Source of the DNA: Methylophilaceae bacterium
GTDB lineage: Bacteria > Pseudomonadota > Gammaproteobacteria > Burkholderiales > Methylophilaceae
Assembly (NCBI GenBank): GCA_011391175.1
Contig: JAABQZ010000007.1
Location: 1 to 49,798 of the forward strand
DNA: 49,798 nt
Reading direction: 5' to 3'
The position numbers were made by a program, and so were the translations under genes. A model generated the notes under the pieces. That model made no database searches. It was not told the origin of the DNA and worked only from the letters and a program-made list of their open reading frames with translations. How positions within the stretch are numbered: position 1 is the first letter of the stretch; every line of letters starts with the position of its first letter. Shown here one piece after another: positions 1 to 10,334 of this stretch.

Positions 1-1892
1 GTGCGTGCGTCTTCGTAACCGTTTTCAATCATATTTTGCATCAGCACAATATTGGATTTTAGAAACTCAATCACGGGTGCTTTATCTAATAAAACCGTAC
101 AGCCATTAGCTGAACGCTCTGCAGAAGCATCGGCAAACTCAAAAGCTTGCTCGACTTTTAGGTCTGGCAAACCTTCAATCTCTAAAATGCGGCCGTTAAA
201 TACATTCTTTTTGTTGGTTTTTCCAACCGTTAATGTGCCCTCTTGTATTGCTGCGTATGGAATCGCATTCACCAAATCGCGCAAGGTAATACCTGGTTGC
301 ATTTCACCCTTAAAGCGCACCAGCACTGACTCTGGCATATCTAATGGCATCGCGCCTGTGGCGGCTGCAAAGGCTACCAAGCCAGAACCCGCAGGAAATG
401 AAATGCCAATCGGGAAACGCGTATGTGAGTCGCCGCCTGTACCAACCGTATCAGGCAAAATTAAACGATTTAACCATGAGTGAATCACGCCATCGCCTGG
501 ACGTAAGGAAACACCCCCACGACTGCTCATAAATTCTGGCAAGCTGTGCTGCAGCTTAATATCGACTGGTTTTGGATAAGCTGCAGTATGACAAAAACTT
601 TGCATCACCAAATCACTACTAAAGCCTAAACAAGCTAACTCTTTTAGCTCGTCACGCGTCATGCCGCCAGTGGTGTCTTGTGAACCCACAGTAGTCGCTT
701 TTGGCTCACAATAGGTATTTGGGCGTACGCCAACGCCTTCAGGCAAACCACATGCACGACCCACCATTTTTTGCGCCAGTGTGTAGCCTTTGGTTGAAAC
801 AACAGCTGGCGTTGCTTTAATGAAAATGTCCGTCTCTGGCAAATTTAAAGCCTTGCGCGCATTGGCAGTTAAGCCGCGACCAATAATCAAAGGAATACGC
901 CCGCCAGCGCGCACTTCGTCTGGAATCGTGACAGGATTCAGCTCGAAGCTAGAAATAACCTCGCCAGTTTCATTTACCACTTTGCCCTCATACGGAAAGA
1001 TGGTGATTTCATCACCAGTTTGCATTTTTGATACATCACACTGAATCGGCAACGCCCCAGAATCTTCCGCAGTGTTAAAGAAAATAGGGGCGATTTTTGC
1101 GCCTAAAATCACGCCGCCTGTGCGTTTATTGGGAATATTAGGAATATCGTTGCCCATGAACCACTGCACTGAGTTAATGGCTGATTTGCGTGAAGAACCC
1201 GTACCAACCACATCGCCCACGTACACGAGCGGCAAGCCTGTTTGTTTTAGGCTTTCAATTTTGTTTAAGCCATCTGGCATTTTGTTAATCAGCATCGCTT
1301 TGGCGTGTAATGGAATATCAGGGCGACTCCAAGCATCTTGCGCAGGGCTTAAGTCGTCCGTATTGGTTTCGCCATCGACTTTAAACACCACCATTTTTAG
1401 CTGATTTGCCAACACTGGTTTGCTGGTAAACCATTCCGCATTTGCCCAACTCTCCATGAGTTTTTTGGCGTGGGTATTGCCAGACTTCATTAACACATCA
1501 ACATCGTGAAACGCATCAAACATTAAAATGGTATTGCTTAAAGCATTAACCGCATTTGCTGCCATAGGCGTACTTAGTAGTTCCACCAAAGCCTGAACGT
1601 TGTAACCCCCTAGCATGGTGCCTAGCAATTGCACGGCTTTCTCAGGTGAAATGAGGGGTGAAGTTGCTGTGCCTTTGGCAATATCAGCCAAAAATGCTGC
1701 TTTGACATAAGCCGCTTGGTCTACACCTGCTGGCGTTTGATTCTCGAGCAAATCGAGTAATAAAGTCTCGTCAGATTTGGCAGGACTTTTCAGCAACTCA
1801 ACTAACGAGGCTACTTGTTCAGGACTCAAAGGTAAAGGGGGTAATTGTTGTGCAGCACGCTCTTGGACGTGTAATTGGTAAGCTTTTAACAT
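1..1892 (-). CDS. acnB: Aconitate hydratase B / 2-methylisocitrate dehydratase, C-terminus beyond window edge
   Basis: Reverse-strand reading from ATG at 1892 gives [34 protein letters not shown]..., with [36 protein letters not shown] and [21 protein letters not shown], typical of AcnB. Open to the window edge, so absent from the ORF track. Confidence 0.95.
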   Translation of the reverse strand, partial: MLKAYQLHVQERAAQQLPPLPLSPEQVASLVELLKSPAKSDETLLLDLLENQTPAGVDQAAYVKAAFLADIAKGTATSPLISPEKAVQLLGTMLGGYNVQALVELLSTPMAANAVNALSNTILMFDAFHDVDVLMKSGNTHAKKLMESWANAEWFTSKPVLANQLKMVVFKVDGETNTDDLSPAQDAWSRPDIPLHAKAMLINKMPDGLNKIESLKQTGLPLVYVGDVVGTGSSRKSAINSVQWFMGNDIPNIPNKRTGGVILGAKIAPIFFNTAEDSGALPIQCDVSKMQTGDEITIFPYEGKVVNETGEVISSFELNPVTIPDEVRAGGRIPLIIGRGLTANARKALNLPETDIFIKATPAVVSTKGYTLAQKMVGRACGLPEGVGVRPNTYCEPKATTVGSQDTTGGMTRDELKELACLGFSSDLVMQSFCHTAAYPKPVDIKLQHSLPEFMSSRGGVSLRPGDGVIHSWLNRLILPDTVGTGGDSHTRFPIGISFPAGSGLVAFAAATGAMPLDMPESVLVRFKGEMQPGITLRDLVNAIPYAAIQEGTLTVGKTNKKNVFNGRILEIEGLPDLKVEQAFEFADASAERSANGCTVLLDKAPVIEFLKSNIVLMQNMIENGYEDAR

Positions 1893-2006
1893 GTTAATTA
1901 TTGCTCTTTAAAATAAAATTTTTAGTAAAGTTGTATTATAAATCAGCTTAAACCAGCTACCCTCCCATTTTGAAAAGTTCAAAATATCGAAATATCTAGT
2001 TTCAAG

Positions 2007-2339
2007 CTAATTAACACTCTCTGATACAAACTCTTTAGCGAATGGGATTGGGCAACCACCGCCCATCGCACGCACTTCCCACCGATCTAACAGCGCTTTT
2101 TGGTAATCTTTCCCATGTTTAAGCACTAAAAATGCGCGAACTTCCAGCACATCAGCAAAGCCATTTTTATCGGTATCCATCGCCGCTACATTTTGCTCTA
2201 CCGTAGGGCCAGTGTACTTGCCATCTTTGTCGGTCAGATAGTCTAATATATCTTCAGCAATAGAAGCGTTAGCGCAGAAAAGCAAGCATGCAGTTATTAT
2301 CAGTTTCGTCATTTTATGGTCAATCCCAAAAACATTCAT
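2007..2339 (-). CDS. Small exported protein with one EF-hand-like motif (start probably at the internal Met before KLIITACLLFCANASIA)
   Basis: Signal-peptide-like N-terminus and DTDKNGFADVLE calcium-binding-loop-like segment. Confidence 0.6.
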   Translation of the reverse strand: MNVFGIDHKMTKLIITACLLFCANASIAEDILDYLTDKDGKYTGPTVEQNVAAMDTDKNGFADVLEVRAFLVLKHGKDYQKALLDRWEVRAMGGGCPIPFAKEFVSESVN

Positions 2340-2411
2340 AAATTATGACTGATATTAATACTAATGGTGCGATTTACTATGTGACATTACGCACACTGAC
2401 ATAACCACTTA

Positions 2412-3977
2412 CTACGAAACACTTTGTATATCGATTATCTTATGTTGCGCAATTTTTTCCTTCCATAGCGCTGGACCTGTCTGGTGTACAGATTCACCCG
2501 TCGCACTGACTGCCACTGTCACGGGCATGTCCACCACATCAAACTCATAAATGGCTTCCATACCCAAATCAGCAAAGGCAACCACACGTGATTTTTTAAT
2601 CGCCTTGCTCACTAAAAAAGCCGCACCACCAACCGCTATTAAATACACGGATTTATGCTTCTTAATCACCGCCAGCGCTTCATCTCCGCGCTCTGCCTTG
2701 CCAATACTGCCAAGCAAGTTGAGTTGCCCCAACATTAATTCAGTGTAATCATCCATACGTGTCGCCGTGGTTGGGCCAGCTGGGCCAACTGCTTCATCAC
2801 CTACCGCATCCACTGGACCAACGTAATAAATAAAACGGTTTGTTAAATCAACTGGCAATGTTTCACCTTTAGCCAACATGTTGGCAATACGTTTATGCGC
2901 CGCATCACGTCCTGTCAAAATTTTTCCAGTCAACAACAGCGTCTCGCCCGCTTGCCAATTTGCAACATCCGCTTTGGTTAATGTATCTACATTCACCCTT
3001 TTAGCTTGTGCGCTCGGCGCCCAATGTACATCTGGATAACTGGATAAATCTGGCGGCGTCAGTTCCGCCACACCTGAGCCATCCAGCTCAAAATGTATAT
3101 GTCGAGTCGCTGCACAATTTGGAATAATTGCCACTGGCAAGCTAGCTGCGTGTGTTGGATAATCTAAAATCTTCACATCCAGTACGGTCGCCAAACCGCC
3201 TAACCCTTGCGCGCCAATGCCCAAATTATTCACTTTTTCAAAAATCTCTAAGCGTAATTCTTCTATTCGATTAAGACTTTGCTTATCTTTTAAATTTAAT
3301 GCACGCAATTTCAATTCATGCATATTAATTGGGGCCATCAGTGACTCTTTGGCTAGTAGTACCGCTTTTTCTGCACTGCCGCCTATACCAATACCCAACA
3401 TGCCCGGAGGACACCAACCCGCACCCATTTGGGGCACAACTTCCAATATCCAATCCACAATGCTGTCGTTCGGGTTTAACATCGCAAGCTTGGCCTTGTT
3501 CTCCGAACCGCCGCCTTTTGCCGCGATACTTATCTCAACTTTATCACCCACCACCAACGAGACATGTACTACAGCTGGCGTATTATCTTTAGTATTGGCG
3601 CGCTTTCCAGCTGGGTCAGTTACTATCGAAGCGCGCAATTTATTCTCTGGTAATAAGTAAGCGCGCCGCACACCTTCGTTGACCATTTGTTCAACATCCA
3701 TTTGTACTACATCAAGGCCTGCATCCCATCTAACATTCATGCCTACTCTAACAAAAGCAACAACAATGCCAGTATCCTGACAAATAGGCCGCTTACCTTC
3801 GGCACACATTCTGGAATTAGTGAGAATCTGCGCAATCGCATCTTTAGCAGCGGGTGACTCTTCTAATTTATAAGCCTCTCCCAACGCCTGAATATAATCA
3901 GTCGGATGGTAATACGAGATATATTGCAAAGCATCTGCAATACTTTGAATAAAATCGGCTTGTTTAATAGTGGCCAT
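2412..3977 (-). CDS. fumA: Class I [4Fe-4S] fumarate hydratase (possible mesaconase side activity)
   Basis: 521 aa; CQDTG, GGGSENKAKLAMLNP, GAGWCPPGMLGIGIGGSAEKA, GAQGLGGLATVLDVKI and PNCAATRHIHFELDG motifs of single-chain class I fumarases. Confidence 0.93.
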   Translation of the reverse strand: MATIKQADFIQSIADALQYISYYHPTDYIQALGEAYKLEESPAAKDAIAQILTNSRMCAEGKRPICQDTGIVVAFVRVGMNVRWDAGLDVVQMDVEQMVNEGVRRAYLLPENKLRASIVTDPAGKRANTKDNTPAVVHVSLVVGDKVEISIAAKGGGSENKAKLAMLNPNDSIVDWILEVVPQMGAGWCPPGMLGIGIGGSAEKAVLLAKESLMAPINMHELKLRALNLKDKQSLNRIEELRLEIFEKVNNLGIGAQGLGGLATVLDVKILDYPTHAASLPVAIIPNCAATRHIHFELDGSGVAELTPPDLSSYPDVHWAPSAQAKRVNVDTLTKADVANWQAGETLLLTGKILTGRDAAHKRIANMLAKGETLPVDLTNRFIYYVGPVDAVGDEAVGPAGPTTATRMDDYTELMLGQLNLLGSIGKAERGDEALAVIKKHKSVYLIAVGGAAFLVSKAIKKSRVVAFADLGMEAIYEFDVVDMPVTVAVSATGESVHQTGPALWKEKIAQHKIIDIQSVS

Positions 3978-3982
3978 GTTGA

Positions 3983-5620
3983 TTAACGCGAAGATTTTGC
4001 AATTGCAATATTGGGGCTAATGTCTTTACGCAAAATTTTACCATTTTTGGTGCGCGGAAAGTCATGTGCCAAGTACACGGTTTTAGGTGCTTTGTAGGCG
4101 GCTAAATGTTGTTTACCGTAGGCGGCCAAATCATCGGCTGTCGTTTTTGCCTCTGGTTTCAAAATCGCATAAAGCGCAACCAATACTTTATCTTTTTCAA
4201 GCTCTTCGCCAATGGCGGCACAATCAGCAACATCGGGATGTCCTTTATAGACACGCTCAATCTCATAAGGTGAAACACGATAACCAAAACTTTTGATAAT
4301 GTCATCTTTACGGCCTAAAAACCAGATGTAGCCATTTTCATCGTATTTTGCGTAATCTCCGGTGAAAAAGTAGCCATTATGCTTATATTTTGCAGTTTCT
4401 TCCGGCAGGTTCCAGTAATTTAAAAATATACCAGGGTCATTCAGGGGCACGCTAATCATACCCTCTTCACCTGTTGGCACTTCTTCTAAAGTTTCAGGAT
4501 TAAGTAATTTGATATTATGCCCAGGCTGCGGAAAGCCTGCAGAACCTGGCCGGATAGGACGTAGTTTGTTTTGGCTTAAATAATAAGAAAACTCACTCAT
4601 ACCGACCGCTTCATAAATATCTAAGTGAAAACGCTCACGCCACTGATTTAACACCTCATCTGACAAATGCTCGCCAGCACTCATAAAATGGCGCAAGCTG
4701 GAGATATCTTGATAAGTAGCTGTCGTTTTTTGCAAAATTTGGCGATAAATGGTGGGTACGCCAATAAAAATGGTGGCTTGATGTTTTTGAATCAGGCTTA
4801 ACCACACCTGCGCGTCATTTTTGCCTTCATGCACGATGACCGTTTTGCCTAAGTACAAGGGATCCATCAAACCAGTGCCTAACACGTAAGTCCAATTAAA
4901 CTTACCTGAATGCATGATGCGGTCATTTGTCGTGTCTGAATAATTAAACCAGTATTGCGCAGCAGGTTGGCGGCCAAGCAAGGCGCGGTGCGCATGCAAT
5001 ACGCCTTTGGGGTAGCCGGTCGTGCCTGATGTATACACAAGGTAAGCGGGCTCATCCGATTTGCTTTTGTATGCGGCTTGGCACTGCTGTATAGTGCTTA
5101 GTGCATTTTCCAAACTCAACACATTTAACTGGCTGTGCGGCTCGACATCCGTCGTTTGTGACAACAGAATGTGCTTCAAATTTGGCATCCCTGCCAAACC
5201 TTCTGCCAATTGCTGTTCCATTCCCTCCCAAGCTTTTGCGTCAGTTACCAATACAGTTGCACCTGAATCTTTAGCTAAATAAGCAACTTCTTCTGCGGTC
5301 AGCAATGTCGACGTTGGTACCGAAATCGCACCCATTTTCATCGCACCCAAAAATGCAATCGGGTAATCCAAACTATTAGGCAGGCGAATCAGTACGCGGT
5401 CCCCCACCTTAACTTTTAAATTTCGCAATAATTGTGCAAATTGATCCGTTTTGCGTGCCAATTCCGCAAACGTGATTTGCGATGTGCCAAGCACATCATC
5501 TTCCACAATCATGGCGATGTTATCAACTTGTGATGTGCCTAAATGCTTGTCGCTACAGGCTACGCCAATATTGAAGTGGGTGGGAATATTCCATTCCCAT
5601 GTTGGAAAGTTAGTAAACAT
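3983..5620 (-). CDS. AMP-dependent acyl-CoA synthetase (acid:CoA ligase), substrate unknown
   Basis: YLVYTSGTTGYPKGVLHAHRA P-loop, YEAVGMSEFSYY, FFTGDYAKYDENGYIWFLGRKDDIIKSFGYRVSPYEIE, FPRTKNGKILRK. The track extends to 5644 but ATG at 5620 overlaps the upstream stop (TAATG) and starts MFTNFPTWEWNIPTHFNIG. Confidence 0.85.
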   Translation of the reverse strand: MFTNFPTWEWNIPTHFNIGVACSDKHLGTSQVDNIAMIVEDDVLGTSQITFAELARKTDQFAQLLRNLKVKVGDRVLIRLPNSLDYPIAFLGAMKMGAISVPTSTLLTAEEVAYLAKDSGATVLVTDAKAWEGMEQQLAEGLAGMPNLKHILLSQTTDVEPHSQLNVLSLENALSTIQQCQAAYKSKSDEPAYLVYTSGTTGYPKGVLHAHRALLGRQPAAQYWFNYSDTTNDRIMHSGKFNWTYVLGTGLMDPLYLGKTVIVHEGKNDAQVWLSLIQKHQATIFIGVPTIYRQILQKTTATYQDISSLRHFMSAGEHLSDEVLNQWRERFHLDIYEAVGMSEFSYYLSQNKLRPIRPGSAGFPQPGHNIKLLNPETLEEVPTGEEGMISVPLNDPGIFLNYWNLPEETAKYKHNGYFFTGDYAKYDENGYIWFLGRKDDIIKSFGYRVSPYEIERVYKGHPDVADCAAIGEELEKDKVLVALYAILKPEAKTTADDLAAYGKQHLAAYKAPKTVYLAHDFPRTKNGKILRKDISPNIAIAKSSR

Positions 5621-6735
5621 TACAGCAATACTCCATATGGCCAATTTTGACGCACCACTTGTTCTGGCAATTGTTCTAATACATGCACCGCAAATTCCAT
5701 GTCCGATGTCTTGAGCGCTCGTAATGCATGCGCACGCAACAAGGTTTGTAGCGCCTTGCCGAACATCGGTGGATCTAACATCTCACCTTCAAATTTAATC
5801 GCGCCGCCATGCAAAGCATCTGCCTCTATCGCCGCTTTTAAAATAGCTACTTTTTGCGCTACATCGGTTGGCGATGGCGTGTAAGCAGTTTTACACAAAT
5901 GAATATGCCCTGGGTGAATCACCTGCTTGCCTGTCAGGCCCATGGCTGCTTCTTGGCAAGCGTGTTTGTACACAATGCGCGATTCATTATCGCCATGTAA
6001 ATCCAGCCAACGGCGTACATCATGCGGTTCTAAATATTTCTCTGGCATGATATTTTGGCCAATCAGCGTTTCAACACCACCAATTACACCCTTACCCGCA
6101 ATACGTGCCTCAAACATCAAATGATTCATATAAAACTGCAGCTCTTCTATCCAGCCTTCAGCCGTAATATGAATACCCATGGCTTTTGAAAAGTCGTGTA
6201 TACCAAACACCACATGTTTTACCGTGTTGTATTGCATCAGCTCGGGCGCAATTTTGAGTGATTTCGGGTGCTCGATAATGGGTTGAATCGTGATATGTGG
6301 ATTCACACTCAGTAGCAAACTCGATAAGTCACGCACCTCTGGCGCCCCATAAACTTCACCCGCTTTGGCCAACATCACCACATCGATGTATTCACCCATA
6401 TCGCGTACCAACTGCATATCTAGCTCGTACTCATCGGTACGGAAAGAGTTACAACGAATAGCAATCGTCACGCGCTGATTGACTTTGCGTAGCTCAGGTA
6501 GCTCTTGTCGTAGCAAATCGCGACTCATTGCTTTTTGACGACAGCCATCTTCCAAGTCAAAAATCAGCGTATGCGCAATGGTATGATGCGCATGCTTTTT
6601 CATGCGCGCACTGGCTTGCGCCATGTCTTCGTAAATAGCTAAACTGGGCGCATATTTTACTGGCGGGTAATACAGCTGTATGCCTGGCCAATAATCACCC
6701 AAGCTGGTTTTATTTAATGTTGTTTGTTCACTCAT
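5620..6735 (-). CDS. HpcH/HpaI aldolase / CitE-like CoA-ester lyase
   Basis: HTLIFDLEDGCRQKA, IQPIIEHPKSLKIAPEL and HVVFGIHDFSKAMG motifs (putative metal-binding E and D retained). Confidence 0.85.
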   Translation of the reverse strand: MSEQTTLNKTSLGDYWPGIQLYYPPVKYAPSLAIYEDMAQASARMKKHAHHTIAHTLIFDLEDGCRQKAMSRDLLRQELPELRKVNQRVTIAIRCNSFRTDEYELDMQLVRDMGEYIDVVMLAKAGEVYGAPEVRDLSSLLLSVNPHITIQPIIEHPKSLKIAPELMQYNTVKHVVFGIHDFSKAMGIHITAEGWIEELQFYMNHLMFEARIAGKGVIGGVETLIGQNIMPEKYLEPHDVRRWLDLHGDNESRIVYKHACQEAAMGLTGKQVIHPGHIHLCKTAYTPSPTDVAQKVAILKAAIEADALHGGAIKFEGEMLDPPMFGKALQTLLRAHALRALKTSDMEFAVHVLEQLPEQVVRQNWPYGVLL

Positions 6736-6752
6736 TCCTCACCCCTAAACAT

Positions 6753-6791
6753 ATGCTCTGGAAGCCAATATCTATGCGGCTTGCAGGCTAT
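6753..6791. repeat. 39-bp palindromic intergenic repeat, copy 1
   Basis: atgctctggaagccaatatctatgcggcttgcaggctat; overlaps the sdhE stop codon end. Confidence 0.85.
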
Positions 6792-7041
6792 GTATTTTAT
6801 CTACGATGGATTGCTGTGCCTTACTTTTTAAATGTAAGTTTTTCATTTGCAACACATCCCAAAATTCGTTATCTGGTAGTGCTAACATCACATCAAATGC
6901 GCTCAATTCATCTAGCGTTAAATCGTTAAAATGCTGCGCCATAAAACGTTGTAGCACGATATCCAGCTCTAACATGCCACGCCTGCAACGCCAAGCTAGG
7001 CGGCGCTGTTCTGCATCTCTCAAATTTTCAGCATTCATCAT
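6772..7041 (-). CDS. sdhE: Succinate dehydrogenase flavinylation factor SdhE (YgfY/DUF339)
   Basis: 89 aa with RRLAWRCRRGMLELDIVLQRFM (the SdhE RGxxE region) directly downstream of sdhB. Confidence 0.93.
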   Translation of the reverse strand: MMNAENLRDAEQRRLAWRCRRGMLELDIVLQRFMAQHFNDLTLDELSAFDVMLALPDNEFWDVLQMKNLHLKSKAQQSIVDKIHSLQAA

Positions 7042-7045
7042 TTAT

Positions 7046-7810
7046 TTAGATGGCCTTTATAGAAATTTCTTTTTTAACAGTTTTGGTTTCACGCGCACGC
7101 TCAATTTTTAAATCTTTAATATTGGCAATCGCCGCATTTGGATTGAGCTTTTTGGGGCACACTTCTACGCAATTCATAATATTGTGGCAACGATACAAAC
7201 GATATGGGTCTTCTAGATTTTCCAATCTTTCCTCGGTTGCTTGGTCGCGGCTATCCATGATGAAACGATTGGCCTGCAATAAGCCCGCAGGGCCTACGAA
7301 TTTATCCGGGTTCCACCAAAAGCTGGGGCAGGATGTGGTACAGGCACCGCACAAAATACACTCATACAAACCATCTAATTTGGCACGATCTTCTGGGCTT
7401 TGTAATCGCTCGGTTTCTGGCAACGGGTCGTTGTTCACCAAGTAAGGTTTAACCGAGTTATAGTGCTCAAAAAACTGCGTCATATCGACGACCAAATCGC
7501 GAATCACTGGCAAACCGGGCATCGGGCGCAGCACAATGGGCTGCTCTAAGTCACTCAGTTTCGTAATGCAGGCCAAGCCATTTTTACCATTAATATTCAT
7601 CGCATCACTGCCACACACGCCTTCACGACAGGATTTACGCATGCTCAAGGTTTCATCATGTTCTTTAATGCGAATCAGCGCATCCAATAGCATGTGGTCT
7701 TCATCACGCAAGGCGATATCGTAATCTTGCATGTACGGTTTTTTATCGGTATCAGGGTTATAACGATAAATAGAAAACTTCACTTGATTTGCCATGCTTG
7801 ATTTTTCCAT
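7046..7810 (-). CDS. sdhB: Succinate dehydrogenase iron-sulfur subunit
   Basis: SCREGVCGSDAMNINGKNGLACIT, CILCGACTTSCPSFWWN and CHNIMNCVEVCPKKLNPNAAI; start at internal Met (7810 or 7795) more likely than 7837. Confidence 0.96.
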   Translation of the reverse strand: MEKSSMANQVKFSIYRYNPDTDKKPYMQDYDIALRDEDHMLLDALIRIKEHDETLSMRKSCREGVCGSDAMNINGKNGLACITKLSDLEQPIVLRPMPGLPVIRDLVVDMTQFFEHYNSVKPYLVNNDPLPETERLQSPEDRAKLDGLYECILCGACTTSCPSFWWNPDKFVGPAGLLQANRFIMDSRDQATEERLENLEDPYRLYRCHNIMNCVEVCPKKLNPNAAIANIKDLKIERARETKTVKKEISIKAI

Positions 7811-7811
7811 A

Positions 7812-9560
7812 TTAGTACACCCGTTTTTTCGGTTCAAACGATTCCACTGTAAGCGGTTTTAAGCGCACCGGTTTATAAGCTAAGCGATTGTTTTGTTTGT
7901 AAAAAAGTGAATGTGTCAGCCAGTTTTCGTCATCCCGCTCACTGTAATCCTCACGCGCGTGTGCGCCACGGCTTTCGGTTCGGTTATTGGCTGCATGCAT
8001 CGTAGCAACTGCCACTTCTATCAAGTTATCCAGCTCAAGCGCTTCTACTCTTGCTGTGTTAAATACTTGGCTTTTATCCCTAATCACAATGTACTTCGCG
8101 CGCTCAGCCACCGCATCAATCTCGTCAACACCTGCACTTAATAAATCTGGGAAGCGGAATACGCCGCAATGTGTTTGCATGGTCTTGCGCATGGCATCGC
8201 CCACTTCAACTACGCTTTCTCCTTGTGCGTTTTCTAAGCGACTCACACGTGCCAGCGTCGCCTCTGCGGCATTGGTCGGTAATGGTTTATGCACTTTGTT
8301 TTGTGCGATTTCTGCTACCATTTTATCGCCCGCAGCTTTACCAAATACCACCAAATCCAACAATGAGTTCGAGCCTAAACGATTGGCACCATGCACTGAA
8401 ACACAAGCACATTCACCTACTGCATATAAACCACTCACAGGTTTCTCACCTTCAAGCACGACTTGTCCATCTAAATTGGTGGGGATTCCACCCATCATAT
8501 AGTGGCAAGTTGGCACCACTGGAATCGGGTCATAAATCGGGTCGACATTGGCAAAAGTTTTGGCAATCTCGCGTATGCCTGGTAAGCGCTTATTAATCAG
8601 GTCTTCGCCCAGATGATCTAGTTTTAAATACACCGCGTCTTTATTCTTGCCAACGCCGCGCCCCTCTTTTATTTCTGTGGCCGATGCGCGTGCAATCACA
8701 TCGCGACTAGCTAAATCTTTAGCATGCGGCGCGTAACGCTCCATAAAACGCTCACCTTCGCTATTCACCAAATAGCCGCCTTCGCCACGCACGCCTTCAG
8801 TAATCAACACCCCTGCATTCAACACACCAGTGGGATGAAACTGCCAAAACTCCATATCTTGCAGTGGCAGACCAGCTCGCATGGCCATGCCTAAGCCATC
8901 ACCCGTGTTAATAAAGGCATTGGTACTGGCTTGGAATATCCTGCCAGCGCCGCCTGTGGCGATTAAAGTAGTTTTAGCTTGAAAAATATGAACCTCACCT
9001 GATTCAATCTCTAATGCAATCACCCCCAGCACATCGCCATCGGTATCGCGAATCAAATCGAGTGCAAACCACTCCACAAAAAATTGTGTATTGGCTTGGA
9101 TGTTTCGTTGATACAAGGTATGTAGCATGGCATGGCCAGTTCTGTCAGCCACCGCGCAGGTACGAGAAATAGGCGTTTCACCAAAATTTTGCGTCATGCC
9201 TCCAAACGGGCGTTGGAATATCTTGCCATTGTCTAAGCGGTCAAACGGCATGCCAAAATGCTCTAGCTCAATAATGGCTTTTGCGGCGTTCTTACACATA
9301 AACTCAATCGCATCTTGGTCGCCTAAAAAATCAGAGCCTTTGATGGTATCGTACATATGCCAAAGCCACTTATCTTCTGCTACATTGCCAAGCGCGGCCG
9401 CAATGCCGCCCTGCGCCGCCACGGTGTGCGAACGTGTAGGAAACACTTTGGATAACACCGCTACCTTAACGCCGGCTTCCGCCAGTTGCAGCGAGGCGCG
9501 CAAACCCGCACCTCCACCACCAATAATCACTGCATCAAATTGATGTGTCTCTAAACTCAT
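7812..9560 (-). CDS. sdhA: Succinate dehydrogenase flavoprotein subunit
   Basis: [61 protein letters not shown]; likely start MSLETHQF at 9560 rather than 9587. Confidence 0.97.
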   Translation of the reverse strand: MSLETHQFDAVIIGGGGAGLRASLQLAEAGVKVAVLSKVFPTRSHTVAAQGGIAAALGNVAEDKWLWHMYDTIKGSDFLGDQDAIEFMCKNAAKAIIELEHFGMPFDRLDNGKIFQRPFGGMTQNFGETPISRTCAVADRTGHAMLHTLYQRNIQANTQFFVEWFALDLIRDTDGDVLGVIALEIESGEVHIFQAKTTLIATGGAGRIFQASTNAFINTGDGLGMAMRAGLPLQDMEFWQFHPTGVLNAGVLITEGVRGEGGYLVNSEGERFMERYAPHAKDLASRDVIARASATEIKEGRGVGKNKDAVYLKLDHLGEDLINKRLPGIREIAKTFANVDPIYDPIPVVPTCHYMMGGIPTNLDGQVVLEGEKPVSGLYAVGECACVSVHGANRLGSNSLLDLVVFGKAAGDKMVAEIAQNKVHKPLPTNAAEATLARVSRLENAQGESVVEVGDAMRKTMQTHCGVFRFPDLLSAGVDEIDAVAERAKYIVIRDKSQVFNTARVEALELDNLIEVAVATMHAANNRTESRGAHAREDYSERDDENWLTHSLFYKQNNRLAYKPVRLKPLTVESFEPKKRVY

Positions 9561-9904
9561 ATATTCCACAAAATAAAACTTGCCCAAATTAAATAAGTAA
9601 CTAGCAAAATATCAACGATAGCCTGCAAATAAGCTCTTAGTTTTAAATTAAAAATGTAGTCTTTAAATACGTCGCTTACGCCTAACCAAGCATGCATAAA
9701 AAGACTGATAAAAAAAACAAAAGTCACCAACCTAAACCATATTGGCGCAACGAATTTATGCCAATCGCTGTAACTGGCTGGCTGATAAATCGCCAGCAAC
9801 AGCACCAGCAATAAAATATACGCAGCCATCATGAGGGCACTCAGGCGTTGTGACAGCCATAAGCGCATGCCAGGATATTTATTGGTGAGTAGTTGAATTA
9901 ACAC
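9557..9904 (-). CDS. sdhD: Succinate dehydrogenase membrane anchor subunit
   Basis: 115 aa, hydrophobic segments, position between sdhC and sdh[18 protein letters not shown] and [14 protein letters not shown]. Confidence 0.88.
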   Translation of the reverse strand: MLIQLLTNKYPGMRLWLSQRLSALMMAAYILLLVLLLAIYQPASYSDWHKFVAPIWFRLVTFVFFISLFMHAWLGVSDVFKDYIFNLKLRAYLQAIVDILLVTYLIWASFILWNI

Positions 9905-9920
9905 GTAAATTACCCAGCAA

Positions 9921-10313
9921 CTACCAAATCACAACGGCAAAAATCGCTACTGAAATCCCCACTAACCACAGCACGACACGACCAGAAAATCGTGCTTTTT
10001 GCAGACTGGTCATCCAATGGATGTCTTGCAATAAATGCCGCAAGCCTGCAAAAAAGTGATGGAAAAAAGCCCATGCCAACCCAATAAGCACAAGCTTTAT
10101 AAACCATGTATCAAATAACGCTTCCAGCTGTGTGTAGCTTTGTTGTGACTTTAACGAATATTGAAGCGCCAACAATAGCAATGGCAACATGGCAAATAGC
10201 GCCATGCCAGAGGCACGATGCAAAATGGACACCACTGCATTAATCGGCAGCCTGATTGTGAACAAATTCAGGTTTTTAGGCCTATTTTTATTTTTAGTGC
10301 TAATTTTTTGCAT
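9921..10313 (-). CDS. sdhC: Succinate dehydrogenase cytochrome b556 subunit
   Basis: RPKNLNLFTIRLPINAVVSILHRASGMALF and AFFHHFFAGLRHLLQDIHW, typical SdhC. Confidence 0.92.
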   Translation of the reverse strand: MQKISTKNKNRPKNLNLFTIRLPINAVVSILHRASGMALFAMLPLLLLALQYSLKSQQSYTQLEALFDTWFIKLVLIGLAWAFFHHFFAGLRHLLQDIHWMTSLQKARFSGRVVLWLVGISVAIFAVVIW

Positions 10314-10334
10314 GATATTTAATTATTTATTCTT

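Noticed and set aside
52-1404. Plus-strand ORFs at 52-483, 790-1044 and 1072-1404
   Set aside because: Antisense shadows of acnB, which is open on the minus strand to the window edge and therefore missing from the ORF track.
7050-9543. Long plus-strand ORFs over sdhA/sdhB
   Set aside because: Antisense frames inside clearly recognisable sdh coding sequence; no recognisable protein motifs.
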